Below, piece after piece: positions 22,292 to 33,114 of a stretch of DNA of 64,000 nt. Positions within the stretch are counted from its first letter, which is position 1, and each line of letters opens with the position of its first letter. The notes under the pieces were generated by a model. It made no database searches, was not told the DNA's origin, and worked only from the letters and a program-made list of their open reading frames with translations. The DNA comes from Magnaporthiopsis rhizophila (Eukaryota > Ascomycota > Sordariomycetes > Magnaporthales > Magnaporthaceae): the NCBI GenBank assembly GCA_003049465.1, contig PYSS01000042.1, positions 209,241 through 273,240 of the forward strand, read 5' to 3'. A program made the position numbers and the translations under genes.

Positions 22292-22930
22292 GATGGATAT
22301 GATGCCAGTCCTAGCACACCGGAACAGCGCGCCGGATAATGACGAGGATAAGGGCCTTGAGGAGGAGGATGATAACGATGAAACACTACAGGAGGAATAG
22401 GAGGTCGTGACGCCGACCCCGAAAATGGAGAAGTCGTCTGCGAAGAGGATCCCGGGCACCAAGAGCATCGGCGAGATGTTCGGCTCCATAAGGAATCAGG
22501 ACACGTCAAGGTCTCGGACTGGAAGAACCCCATTGGGGGTAATGCACAGCACTATAAGGCCTCCCCTACCAAACGTGAGACGAAGGCCGACGAGGAGGAC
22601 AACATCCAAAAGCTGCACACGGACTGGAAATCGGGCTCCAGCACTGGCTTCAATGCGAGCGAGCTGGCCTGGATGGAGGAGGGCATCTCGACGAGACTCC
22701 CCATCGGGCTTGTCAATGACACGAGGCGCTAGGTCGCGGACGGCTGGGCAAGTATGTCGTCTTCAGCTCCAAAGGCATCCAGCCTAGTAGCCCCTGGGAG
22801 AGCAAAGTAGCACGTTCTGGACATGCCAAGCCAATCACGGCCTGGTCCAAGGCAAGGAAATACCTATTTGCTGATACATGCCTTTGTTTTTCCTTCTTTG
22901 TTGCGGGAAATCCCCGCCATGATAGAGGCA
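22292..22930 (+). pseudogene. Degenerate gene of unknown family
   Basis: Protein-like sequence continues across three frames. An acidic stretch starts at ATG 22292 (GLEEEDDNDETLQEE, then TAG). A second frame carries DADPENGEVVCEEDPGHQE, HVKVSDWKNPIGGNAQHYK and KLHTDWKSGSSTGFNASEL, ending at a TAG near 22730. A third carries KYVVFSSKGIQPSSPWESK and AKPITAWSKARKYLFADTC. The continuity of plausible sequence across frame breaks argues for a decayed gene, though unrecognised introns are possible for the first break. I do not recognise the family. Confidence 0.4.
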
Positions 22931-23033
22931 ATCAGAGATACACGCGTTGAAATGGGAGGAGGGAAATAGAACAGGCGTGAAAAACCTGGACCTGCGACAC
23001 AGGCAAACAAATCAAACCCCAACTCGAACCAAA

Positions 23034-23570
23034 ATGCCAAACCGCCAGCCAACTGCCACAGTCAACATGGAGCGGCTCCACCAGACCTACTTTGATACCA
23101 TCGCCAGAGTTACCAAGACCAGCGTCCGAACGCAGATGCAGATCCTCCTACGCGCATGTCTCAAGGGTGTCTTCGACCAGGTTGCCCAAAAGAACACGGC
23201 TGGCACACGCCTCGTCCTTCCGAGAGCTAACATGACGGCCAGGAGCCTCGCCAAATGCGCCACAAGGCTTCCCGTCGATCCTGCCTTCATGGCAGGCCGC
23301 TCGGGCCGCATCCCAAACAAAAACTTCGTGGCCAAAGCCGCCATCGAGGCTGCCGTTGAGTTTCTCACAGACCCAGCGCCAGTTGTGCCCGGCGCCAGCG
23401 TGGAGCTTGCCGCGCGCCGCCATCTCGTCGAGGGAGTTACGCAAACCGCCCCGAGCGTGGTCGAGGACGCCCGCCTCACGGGCGAGGGCGAGAACGATCG
23501 ATGCTGGGCAGCTGCGCAGTGTCGGGTGACTGGTCGAGGCTATCACGCGTTCGGTACGCTATGGGGGTGA
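23034..23570 (+). CDS. Hypothetical protein, 178 residues
   Basis: An open frame with a good start context (accaaaATGCC) begins MPNRQPTATVNMERLHQTYF and has a mixed, protein-like composition, including a likely helical stretch (QMQILLRACLKGVFDQVAQK). No domain is recognised. It follows the degenerate gene at 22292-22930 on the same strand and could be its distal part, in which case it is not a separate gene. The C-terminal half is less protein-like. An antisense frame of 130 codons overlaps it but is Arg/Ala-rich and looks like a shadow. Confidence 0.35.
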   Translation: MPNRQPTATVNMERLHQTYFDTIARVTKTSVRTQMQILLRACLKGVFDQVAQKNTAGTRLVLPRANMTARSLAKCATRLPVDPAFMAGRSGRIPNKNFVAKAAIEAAVEFLTDPAPVVPGASVELAARRHLVEGVTQTAPSVVEDARLTGEGENDRCWAAAQCRVTGRGYHAFGTLWG

Positions 23571-26500
23571 CTGCCGAGTGTGCAGCATGTTTTTTCTATC
23601 CCCTACTAGGTGTAGCCGGGTGTGAACAAGGCGAGGGAAAGGGATCCGGGACCAGATTAGGGCGAAAACAGGCCACGGGGATGACGCTACCCCGAATTAT
23701 AGCCTCAAGCTGTGGATGAAGAAAGGCAGCAAGCACGGCGTTACATCAGCCCCTAAAAGAGCCGCTAAATTCGCCTGGACACGCTGGAGCCCCTGAACTG
23801 CCAGCCCAGGTCCAGAACATAGTGGGGCCGATCTCCGCAGGTGATATCATTCGTCCCGCCCCTATTGCCCCACAAAACGGCGCGCGCGGTTTGATTGGTG
23901 CGCGACCTCGCAGCCTCGACAGCTTCGACGATTCATAAACGCACCGCCGACCCAACAAGCAGCCTCCCTCGTCGCCACGAAAGGAACTCTGGCCGACATC
24001 CCTCAGTCACGAATGCGTACCACGCGTCTGGTTCCTCTCTTCTGCTCTGGTCACCAGTTGCTTTCCCCCTGGTGCTGCCGGCCGAAAAGGTGGCTCACCC
24101 GGGCGCGCCGAAAACGCAACCCCGACACACGACGCAGGCCACAGCCAGACTCAGCACCAGACACGCACATGCTAATCAAGGCAGTTCCGCAAACTAGAGC
24201 GACCCTACGACGACTTCACGAACTGTCCTTCCTCGCCAGCAGTCTGGCAAACCGCGCCACCGCTTCCGCACTTCCGAGACGATGCTCCCGAACCAAGCCT
24301 CCCTAAACGAACGGACGCCGACGACGGCCATCCATTAAGCCCCTGGGCTGTCTAAGCTTCCACATCCTCCCAAAAGGGCAGCCAGCGAGGCTCGCGCATA
24401 GCTAGAAGCTGGCGGCGGGTACGGACGCCGTGGTGGTGTTTACCCGGAGGTGAATCTCATCGACAAGACAAGACTGCCTAGTGCTGGAAACAAGCGAGTG
24501 CGCTGCTGGGCTTTGTGGGGGAAAGGGGACTCCTGCGGCGCCGTCCGGCCCAACTCCATGCCCCAGGTCAAGACCTGGCATTTGGTACTGAGTCTTGGCT
24601 GTCTCGCCTAGGCAGCGGACCCTTGCGGTTCCAGCCCAGCTTATAACAGCTGGTAACCCCGTGGCAGCTGGCTAGCCACATCGCGGCCAGCATCGTGGTG
24701 CCCACGGTGATGGTTTCGAAGCTGAACAGGACCACGCAGACGGCACCTTGGGGATATGGACTGGTGTTTAACGCCCAGGGCAGCATCGCGGGCACGTAAG
24801 CGCTGAAGGCATTCGGGTAGGCGAGAGGAAGCGAACCGAAAAGTCGGACTCGGATCCCGGGAGGAAAAAAAAACACCATCAACGAGCCCCTTGGGGGCCA
24901 GGGCCTGAACGACTCGGCCAAATTTGGCACGGCACCCAAGGAGAGGAGAGCATAGTTTGTCGTAAGAGCGCCGAGGCTATGAAGGCGGCAGCGCGGGCTA
25001 AAATTGCTGCGCTGACCCCCGGTGTACCCGGAATGCCCACGTGTGCTCGGTGCCTCGCTAGGGCCGGCACTTCACCCGCCTCAGCTATCGCGATCCCGGA
25101 CAACTGTATGACCAGGAACCTGGGCGCAGTGGGCGGCGGGGGGACGGGACCTGGGCGGGTACGGGGTTGGAGGCGCGAGAGTCGCTTTAAAGGCTCAGTG
25201 TATTCCGACATGCGACGAATCCACCGTCCACACCCGTCTCTCCACCATGGATGGCTGCCCTGGTTCGTGACATTGGAACATGTGCTGCTTTTGGGCCGTT
25301 CTTAGTCGTAGGCAAGCGTCGGGACAAGATCGATGAATAAATCCGTGGTCTACGGGGCGCGACAGGCAGCATATGGCCAGGCGCAGTCGGCAGCTTTGAC
25401 GCATGCAGTTAAAGCTTAGCACAAAAGCGTGCAATCAGCCCGCGAGTTTTTCCCCGGCAGAGAATTTTGCGATGACAGCCCTTCCAGTCAACATGAACTT
25501 CGATAGCCTTGTGGCTTTCCATCCCCGTTGGCGATGCTTAAACTGTTATCAGCTGGTGCTTCGAAGTCACCGCGCCTGCCAATGACAGGAGAATAAGGAG
25601 GCCCACAGTTTGCTTGGAAAGAAAGGAGAGAGAAGTAAAATGTCGCCCGGGGTGCCCTCCGCGGAGCCTCCCCGGACATGTAACGTCTCAACCATTTGCG
25701 CGGTGCGGTGGTGGGGTGGATAGGTAGGGACGGGGGTCAGCAGGCCATACAGTCAAGGCCACAAGTGCCTCTCTCCGGCCACACATGCGCCACTAGGCAC
25801 CACTGCCAGTAAAGGAGGGTGGCAGGAGACCGTGACCGATGGGTGGCCAAAAAAAAAAAAAAAAAAAAAAGAAACTGCCGGCTACATAGTATAGATATCA
25901 GCGATTACTACACGCCAACAGCAAACGGGGAACCTAGGCGGAGATGGAGGGCCAGTGGCTGACAGCCAGTGTTGGAAACAATAAGCAGGTGCAGGTGTGA
26001 GCCAAGGGAGCGTCACGAGCGACAACCGCACCTCTCAGCTCGCCTGTCCACCTGTCTGCCGCCGCCGCCCAGGCTGCTCTGCTTCAGCTCAAGCCCGGCG
26101 CTTAATATCTGACACCACACATTTGGCCCCCTCGGCGCCCACTCCATGGCTATCGCACGGCCCAGAGCGAATCGTTTACCCCGCGCGGGAGGGATATATA
26201 GGGGCCAGCCGCGCCACCAGCCTGCAGTCGGGGCTGAAAAGAGGCATCATTGGCTACATTTCTGGTCGTATTCATTTAATTTGCCATGCATCAACTCGGC
26301 TGGTGGTGTGCTGGCACACTTGCTACCAAGGTGCCGGCCTTCCCTGGAACCGCGGCCCCATACGCACGACACCCAAAGGCCTAGATTCACCAAACACAAC
26401 TGGCAGTAGACAAAAGCCTTTGGGTTGGGCAGATCGCCCTCCGTGCATCTCCGCGCTGCGCAACACACGGGGACAAACACACCGAAAGAGCACGCTCCAA

Positions 26501-27097
26501 AGATGGCAGCCACGATCACCACCCGTCCGCCTGAGGTTAACACAGGAGTTACCACGTTCTGGCTGCCCATGTCGACACCGTGGCCCTCTAGTCCTGGCTG
26601 CGAGTCGTCCTTCTTTGTTTATCACAGGAGCTACATAGCTGCATGGTATCCCAGCAAGGCCAGGCTGTCGTTCTTGTAAGTCAAGTACCTTGTGGTCCTC
26701 GAAACACGATAATAAAAAACTGAGAAAAATAAATCAGGGAGGAAACACGAAATGGCTCCTGCCAGCCACCGCAGGTTACGGCGTGGTGGAATCAGGATAC
26801 TTCTGCCACTACTGGATCAAAAACGACAACGACCAGTCTCGGCCCTATTGTCTGTCCCCAGGCCTACCAAACCGCCTCTATGAGCATGAAGGATAATAGC
26901 AGCACTTTGATTTTTTGTTGTCCTAGGTTGGTTTACACGGCCGGCTTCGCATGTTCGAATGAATAGACTAACGGGTTCGAAGCTTTTACTCCCTCCGGAG
27001 AACCTCTATAGTCGCATTCACCGGTGAATGTGTGTCGACGCTTAGACCCGGCCAAGTTATCACAGTGGCTGATCTACCCTCGTCCTACCCTACGACT
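23571..27097. other. 3.5-kb gene-poor region
   Basis: No intact gene is convincing. It holds a likely membrane-protein relic (listed), a 22-A run at 25849-25870, and several domainless open frames (23895-24197, 25997-26638). Confidence 0.45.
24568..25190 (-). pseudogene. Possible membrane-protein relic
   Basis: On the minus strand the frame ending at 24568 reads like part of a polytopic membrane protein: LGAVPNLAESFRPWPP, then AFSAYVPAMLPWALNTSPYP, VVLFSFETITVGTTMLAAMW and SCHGVTSCYKLGWNRKGPLP. Just upstream the sequence ILARAAAFIASALL is protein-like in another frame, so a frameshift lies near 24965. No start codon or complete gene can be assembled. I do not recognise a named family. Confidence 0.3.
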
Positions 27098-27589
27098 ATG
27101 ACTTCAGCAGTCACGAATATTACAATCGTGTACGGCATCCCGGTTAATGGCTGGGCATTCCAAACCAGCTCTCCTCCCACTTCCCGCACCGACTCGCCGT
27201 CAGCCTCCAGCGCAGGGCCCACAGTCGACAACGCCATCTTCGTCCTCGTCTTCAGCGTCTTCGGCGGCTGTGTCGTCTTGGGCTTCTGCGTCGCCGTCGC
27301 CGCCGTACTGGGCCGACAGGCGTGGAAAAAGCGCGAGGGATTGAGAGAAAGAGTTAGGGACCCACGCGGCGACGACAGCCGCTCTACGGCCTTCAACGTA
27401 GACGATACCGAAACGGTCCCGGAACAGAAGGATGGAAACCTATTTGTGCGGGCATGGGTGCACGGAGTGGCGGGGAGCACGCAGCTGTCCGGGAACGAGA
27501 GCAGGACTCTGGGCGGGGCGCCAGCCACGTCCGCGAGCGGGAGCGGCCTGACTGGCACGACCACCCGCCTGACGAACGCCGAGTGCTGA
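27098..27589 (+). CDS. Single-pass membrane protein, hypothetical
   Basis: The frame is open from 27032, but the first ATG is 27098, giving 163 residues. A short Ser/Thr/Pro-rich outer part precedes one clear hydrophobic segment (about residues 46-71: AIFVLVFSVFGGCVVLGFCV and on), then basic residues (RQAWKKREGLRERVR) and a polar cytoplasmic tail. The layout, an O-glycosylatable Ser/Thr stretch, one TM and a positively charged stop-transfer, recalls small fungal wall-sensor-like proteins, but no family is recognised. An upstream exon with a signal peptide could be missing. It converges on the next gene, leaving about 65 bp between the stops. Confidence 0.55.
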   Translation: MTSAVTNITIVYGIPVNGWAFQTSSPPTSRTDSPSASSAGPTVDNAIFVLVFSVFGGCVVLGFCVAVAAVLGRQAWKKREGLRERVRDPRGDDSRSTAFNVDDTETVPEQKDGNLFVRAWVHGVAGSTQLSGNESRTLGGAPATSASGSGLTGTTTRLTNAEC

Positions 27590-27655
27590 CGGAAGTGGTG
27601 TCCGACGGTAAAGATGGGGACCAGTCGAAGCCTAGGACCTGATTGTCCATTGCCT

Positions 27656-28573
27656 TTACAATACATTTGATTCCCCAAGTCGGATACGTTCCAAATCTAC
27701 CTCCCCTGCCCCCGCTGGGGTGTGGAAAGACGAAGAAACTGCCCCCGTCACGGTTACGCTGTTCAGCCAGTCTTTCTGCGTCTTCTCCAACACTGCTTCC
27801 TCTTTTCGGCCCGAGCTAAAGAAGCCGACCTTGCCCCGGTCGATCAGCTTGGCCAGCACACACGACTTGGGCTTGCCGCCTCGGTGCAGGCCGACATCGT
27901 TGACAAAGTTCCACAGTACGGCACACTCGGCTGAGCACCGGCACCCGACCCAGGTACCGAAACCTTTAAGCTGTGAGCGCCGCGACCGGCTGACGCCGAC
28001 TTGCTTTTCGTCGTCCAGCGGCCGCAAGTGCCTTCTGTACCGCTCCAGGTGTAACATGTAGAGCGCCGCCATAGCGAGGCCCTTGGGATGGCTCGAGCTG
28101 GTGATGTCCCCCGGGTTGCGGAGCAGGCGACTCCACGTCGATTCGACGGTGCTGGGTTCCGTCACCGTGTCGTTGAACTGGGCGGCAAAGCTGGTGTCTG
28201 CGCATCACAAAAAGATTAGAACCCCAAGGACAGCCTAGGAAAAAAAAAAAAAAAAAAAAGTACTCAAAGGCCTGCATTGGCGAGGCAGCATGAGGAACGG
28301 CTGACGAAATCGCAAACTCACAGTCTACCCAGCCGCTATCGGGATCCTTGCATTCCTCGTATATTGTTTCGTATATCTCGTACGCGGGCAGCGTCAGGTA
28401 CCGCCAGTAGGAGCTCGCGTCGGGGAGAATGTGATCCTGACTGTTGGTTAGGGCATAAAAGAGGCCTAATTTTGGAACGGCCGCCGCTGCCCAACGTTAA
28501 GTTCAAACCCCCACAATATATGATGAAAAGTAAAGTTATAGCCTCACCTGTTGGCGGTATCGGCGGCGGCCAT
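27656..28573 (-). CDS. Unknown three-exon protein downstream of the subtilase
   Basis: Three exons fit on the minus strand: 28573-28548, 28440-28322 and 28197-27656, with introns of 107 and 124 nt, GT-AG ends and correct phases, giving 228 residues. The product starts MAAADTANSQDHILPDASSY, continues YWRYLTLPAYEIYETIYEEC and has a cysteine-bearing middle, GFGTWVGCRCSAECAVLWNF. No domain is recognised. The frame is open upstream of the chosen ATG through YKLASFNNSSVSATNGFSRS into the end of the subtilase gene. This could therefore be the C-terminal part of that gene joined by a splice I cannot place in frame, or a separate short gene. A 20-A (poly-T on the sense strand) run lies in the second intron. 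Confidence 0.5.
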
Positions 28574-28664
28574 ATTTCTTGCCGTAAATAAGGCACGGAA
28601 AGAGCGCGAGAAACCGTTGGTTGCGGACACGGAGGAGTTGTTAAAGCTGGCCAGTTTGTAAGTC

Positions 28665-29980
28665 TTATACACAGTTAAAAATAGCGGGAAGCCAGCAATG
28701 AGGGATGAGCGGCTTACCTCGTTCGCTTTTAGGGGCGGGCGCGCCGTACTTGTCGCGCAGCATACGTCGGACCCAATAGGCAATCTCCAGCCGGTTCTCG
28801 CCTTCGAGGAACTTGGGGTTAATAACCATGTAGCCGCCGCGTTCGTGGGATGCTTTTTCCAGTATTGTCCTCACGCCCTCGCTTTTGCGAATCTTGGGTA
28901 GGTAATGCTCGAAAATATGGCGGGCTTCGGGCAGTCCGGGATTTATAGCCACCTCGAGCAGGAGCGAGACGACGGCGGCGGCGATGGGTGTGGCCATGGA
29001 AGTGCCTGACATGCTCCTGGTCTCCTTATGCTTCGGCTTCGGGGTTGGCTGCTGCGAGGAGATCCAGGCCGAGCGCACGTTCTCGCCTAGGATGGCCAAG
29101 TTTTTACGGGCCTGCGCCAACGGGTTAAATGTGGAGGGTATACCATCGCCCGTGGCCGAGTTAACGCATACGACGCCATCCACCCAGGCCGGAAACGCGA
29201 TCTCTCTGCGCGCGCCGCTGTTCGAGGCAGCGGCAAATATGATTTTGCCGTGGTTCAGGGCCTTGCGTAACGCCGCCTCGACCGGCTCGATCTGCTTTTG
29301 GAATCCGAACGACATGGTAATAATATCGACATCCCAACCGGCCGTGTCTATCGTCTTGGGCGTGCAGGCTCGCTCGATGGCCTAAGCCGGTGTGTAAGCA
29401 AAAGTGGCCCGCCGGGCCGTATTTACCGACGGTGCAAAACATGGTATACATGCCTTGGTTACCGCCTCGGCGTCCAGTCCTGTGTCAAAGTCCTTGGCGA
29501 CACGGGCAACGTAGATATCTACAGCCGGGGCAACTCGTCGCAGCAGGCCGGCACAATGCGAGCCGTGACCGCATTCGTCGTGGGCTACCGTTTGGGAGGG
29601 ATCCTCGCGGAGGAAATCCTCACGCTGCTTGATGCGCCGTTTGGCTTCCGGATTGTTAAAAATTTCGTTTGTCATATCTATCCCCGTGTCCAGTATGGCA
29701 ATTTTAACGCGCTTAAACCTCCCGATTCGCTGCTCGTCAAGCTTCTCGTTAATGTCAGTCAGAATGTCAAACCACCCCTCGGCGCTACAATTATAAATTA
29801 CACGTTAGCGAATGCTGCAGGGTGTGAATGAAGAGTCCGCCCCGGCGCTTACGTTTCGTCTTCCTCGAGGCCATCTTTGGCGTCGAAGAGCTCCCGCCTG
29901 TCCCCTACGAAAGTTAGAATGCCTTGATGAGTGGCTGGTATAAAGCGGAGGAGGCACGTACTCGGCGTTTTCAATTCCAT
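28665..29980 (-). CDS. Subtilisin-like serine protease (S8), HET-Q2-like context
   Basis: Three exons, 29980-29853, 29784-29454 and 29381-28665, give 391 residues. The full subtilase catalytic set is present: Asp75 in IAILDTGID, His116 in ECGHGSHCAG, oxyanion Asn207 in AAASNSG and Ser281 in SGTSMATP. Intron 1 (68 nt) is GT-AG. Intron 2 (72 nt) is best read as a rare GC-AG intron, because only AAG|GCATGT joined to TTAG|GCC restores the family sequence DAEAVTKAIERA. There is no signal peptide, so the enzyme should be cytoplasmic. Only about 70 residues precede the Asp motif. A GTAAGC donor sits inside the last codons (28684), so the C-terminus may differ slightly. It is divergent from a gasdermin-like gene, the layout of Podospora het-Q2/het-Q1, where the protease cleaves and activates the gasdermin. 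Confidence 0.85.
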
Positions 29981-30453
29981 GGTAATTAGCTAAGCGCTAT
30001 TCGCACCCGCAACATGACGTGGCGATACCCAGCCAAAGGCGGGATCAGCCGGCGAGGAGAAAGCAGCGATCAAGAATGCAAGGTGCGAAAGCGCAGGTGC
30101 CGGAAGCGAGTACGGCGGGGAATGCGGCTTAAATTACGCCCGGCCAAAACGGGGGCGGGGGAATTTGCTGGTGCGGGCTGCGGCTGAGTTTGTCCACTGC
30201 AATGCGAGCGAATATTCTTCCTGTGGCGTTTGCGGCGCCCTCCGCGTGACGGCAACAACCGGATTTCCCTTATGCGGCTGTGGCCCGGGCACCCTACCCG
30301 GTAGCCGTATGGGAATATTATAAACTAACTGAGGTGGGCGGAGCTCGTGTCTGGGCACTCACTCGTCCGGTGGACTTCGTGAAAGTGCAAAGCCCTCCTG
30401 TTCCCAGTCGTCTACCTAAAGACCTGGACAGGGCAACAAGATCCGAAACGACG
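29981..30453. promoter_or_regulatory. Divergent promoter of protease and gasdermin-like gene
   Basis: The two start codons lie 473 bp apart, back to back, so both promoters must fit here. No specific binding site was identified. The frame of the gasdermin gene is open upstream to 30280 from a non-ATG codon, but the first 58 codons have no domain character. Confidence 0.5.
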
Positions 30454-31347
30454 ATGCAGAAAACATACTTTCTAGCGCCGACGCGCGACAGCCGGCCGTC
30501 AGGCCCCATAGCCCTGGGAAACATCATCGAGTCGCCGCGGACGCCCGAGATAGCCCTCAACAGCCGCGACTCCAAGACGCTACGCCGGATCGTGAGCCGG
30601 GCGGAGGCGATTGTGGAGCAGGGGGCCACGCGCAATCCGAGCAGCCGTGCCGGAGTTTCGTTGGGCGTGTGGAGCAGCTTCCTTTCCTTTACTGGCTTGG
30701 GCGGCGGCGTCGGCATGCAGTTCGAAAGCGGCGAGGCGGCCTTGTACCAGTTTCGCACGCTCACCTCGGTCACCATCAGCCCGGACATGGCCGATATCAA
30801 AGCCATCTTCGCCGAGCCTGAAGTGCAGGAGTCACTCCGGAGCAGCTGCTTCAACTCCAACCTCTACATGATCACGGGTGTGCAAATCGCCAGCGGCACC
30901 GACTACGTGATCAAGGCGGCCAAGAGTCGCGGGCAGCACCTCAACCTCAGCGCAGACCTGACGCCGCTGTGCGCTCCGGTGACGGTGGGTGCCGGCGGCC
31001 AAGCGGCGGCGGGGTCGGGCCAGGTCGTGGGCGGGCACATCGAGGACGACTTCGTCTTCTCGTACCGCCTGCGCGAGATCCTGTACAGGCGCAAAGTCAT
31101 CAACAAGCTGCGAGACTACCGCAACGGCGATCTGTACTCCAAGGGCGGTGGGAGGCGAGAGAACAACCAGGCGGCGGCGACCAAGGCGGAAGGATCCTCG
31201 CAAGAGCACGAGGTTGAGGTGCTGGACCTGAAGCCCGAGGATCCTGACCTGCCCGACGTATGGGACATGGATGCCGAAACGGCGTTCCAGGGGGAGGACG
31301 GGGATGCGGTTGTGTGCATCCACGTGGCTGGAGACGATGATCTCTAA
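30454..31347 (+). CDS. Gasdermin-like pore-forming protein (HET-Q1/RCD-1 type)
   Basis: A single-exon frame of 297 residues from the ATG at 30454. The N-terminus KTYFLAPTRDSRPSGPIALG followed by NIIESPRTPEIALN has the pattern I recall for fungal gasdermin-like proteins (a YLAP segment, then PxGPIxLG). The next about 150 residues alternate short strands and a glycine-rich hairpin (FTGLGGGVGMQFESG), as in the gasdermin pore domain. From about 225 the chain becomes basic and flexible (YSKGGGRRE) and ends in a strongly acidic tail, a plausible inhibitory C-terminus removed by proteolysis. Known members oligomerise in the plasma membrane and kill the cell. The divergent subtilase supports the call strongly. 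Family membership is inferred from pattern and synteny, not from a search. Confidence 0.8.
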   Translation: MQKTYFLAPTRDSRPSGPIALGNIIESPRTPEIALNSRDSKTLRRIVSRAEAIVEQGATRNPSSRAGVSLGVWSSFLSFTGLGGGVGMQFESGEAALYQFRTLTSVTISPDMADIKAIFAEPEVQESLRSSCFNSNLYMITGVQIASGTDYVIKAAKSRGQHLNLSADLTPLCAPVTVGAGGQAAAGSGQVVGGHIEDDFVFSYRLREILYRRKVINKLRDYRNGDLYSKGGGRRENNQAAATKAEGSSQEHEVEVLDLKPEDPDLPDVWDMDAETAFQGEDGDAVVCIHVAGDDDL

Positions 31348-31564
31348 TGTGAACCCGACAGGCCACACTCGCTGGGCAGCAGATGCTCGCCAGTAGCCAC
31401 TTGTGCTCAAGGGGCTCACGCCCGAGGTTTTATAGCTTCTACCCCTTTAAGGGGCGTGCGTGAAATATCCCTGGATTAAATTGACGGCTGCGCTTTGGAA
31501 GGCAGTTTCCTCTAATATGCGGATGTCACCAGAGCAAACGAGCCAGATAAAATTCCAGTCTCCC

Positions 31565-31846
31565 CTAGGTACCCATAAAAGATCCATCGGGTCTATCCGT
31601 GGACCCCGCCTTCATGTGGAATGGCTTCCCGAGGCCTTGGAGGGCGAGCTTGGTGCAAAACTTCAACATGAGTCCACAAACATCGGCCAACGCGCCCCGA
31701 CTTCCTACCGCCTTGCTGGCGTCAAACTTCTTCTCCTTGGCCAGCTTCTTGGCGGCCACCTCCTCGGCGACTTTGACAATGTCCTCCCAATCGTCACTGG
31801 CTTCGCGTGCGTCCTGGACCATGTCCCACTCGTTTTTATCTGCCAT
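31565..31846 (-). CDS. Small hypothetical protein, 93 residues
   Basis: The frame starts MADKNEWDMVQDAREASDDW and is rich in Ala, Lys and acidic residues, with a likely amphipathic helix (EDIVKVAEEVAAKKLAKEK). No TM or signal peptide is seen. The composition is more protein-like than chance frames nearby. It converges on the gasdermin-like gene, 217 bp from its stop. The family is unknown, and a further exon on either side is possible. Confidence 0.45.
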   Translation of the reverse strand: MADKNEWDMVQDAREASDDWEDIVKVAEEVAAKKLAKEKKFDASKAVGSRGALADVCGLMLKFCTKLALQGLGKPFHMKAGSTDRPDGSFMGT

Positions 31847-33114
31847 GGTGCCGGATTTTCTAATGGCCGGGTGTGGTCGCAGGATGCTTATGCAGGCCTT
31901 AAGACGAGGTTAGACCCGGCCCAGATTGGGAATGGAAATAAAGAAAAAAAATACACTTACTGCGCAAAAAGTAGCAGGCGAGGCGTGGATGACGAAAGGG
32001 CGTGAAAGGTCACTGTGGAAATGCCTAGACGGGAAAGCAGAGGCGGGAGATGGACTGCAACGGGAAATAGCGCACTCCCGAGACTAGAAAGTCACCAAGC
32101 ACCAAAGCACGGCGTGGAATAGGATTGCTAAATTCAGGGGGTGCACCGCTGTCTTTTCTGTAATGGATATCGACGCTGCTAGCAATGGTCGGCAGCTGAA
32201 CCCGTGATCTGTCGTCGTGAAGCGAAGGCATCACCGGCATCACGCTTCTCAGGCCATATAAGCATAGGCATAGCCAGTGCAGGCATCCCCCGCCTTCAAT
32301 CATCGGCCTATCTTCATTTCGACTTTTGAAAAGAATGATGGTCTGGTCTCGGTGCTTTCATCTCGTCTGCAGTTGCCAAGAGTGAGGAGCTTCCAAATGC
32401 CGATTGGAAGTGGGGACGAGTGGCTGGAGCTGTGGCTCGGTGTCCCCACTGCCTTCATGCGACAACGCCCAGCCGCTGGATTGCGCAGGCAGCTTTTCAA
32501 CGTCGACGCTTCCCAACCACCACCTCGCCGCTCCTCTCTTCGCACCTCCATCTCCCTCTGCTGTCGCCGAACAGCTTTGCTCTTCCACCTCTGTCTGTTC
32601 TTCTAGTGTGCGTCTGCATTTAATCAACCAAATCTGCCCAAAAACGCGCGCCAACCGCTACCCTCGTCGGGGCGCCGATGTCCTTCAGCATGGCAACCAC
32701 CACGAGCGAAGTCGCCCATCGGTCGAACTGTGCAAGACGAGAGTATCGCCGCCTCCTCCCTTACTACTAGTGACTAGCCTGCCGGTCGGCCACAACGAAG
32801 CCGCCGACCATAAACCCCGCCCAAGAACGCCGCTGCCCTGTTGCCTGTCACCTTCCCACCACCGATCAGTCGATCGCCGTGAGTAACGGCTCCTTTATGC
32901 GCGACTACACGTGCCGAGCGCCGAACGGTCCGACCGTCACGCGGCAATACTACGACAGCCGCAGCCGACGCGGGACAGACGTCCGCCAAGCAAGAAAGAC
33001 GGCGCGGCTCGAAAAGGCGCTGTTGGAGCACAACCTGTAAAATACGGCCAGATTTTCCGGATCCCGAAACCTGGGCCTTGTCACTCCAACCCAGCTCAAT
33101 AACAAGTCGTTAAA
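31847..33114. other. Intergenic region upstream of the HET gene
   Basis: No convincing gene. A 47-codon frame at 32897-33040 (MRDYTCRAPNGPTVTRQYYD at its start) has a protein-like basic composition and lies 74 bp before the HET start, so it may be a leader ORF or a relic exon. Confidence 0.4.

Noticed and set aside
25997..26638. 213-codon plus-strand frame
   Set aside because: Chance-like composition, overlapped by equally open frames on the other strand.
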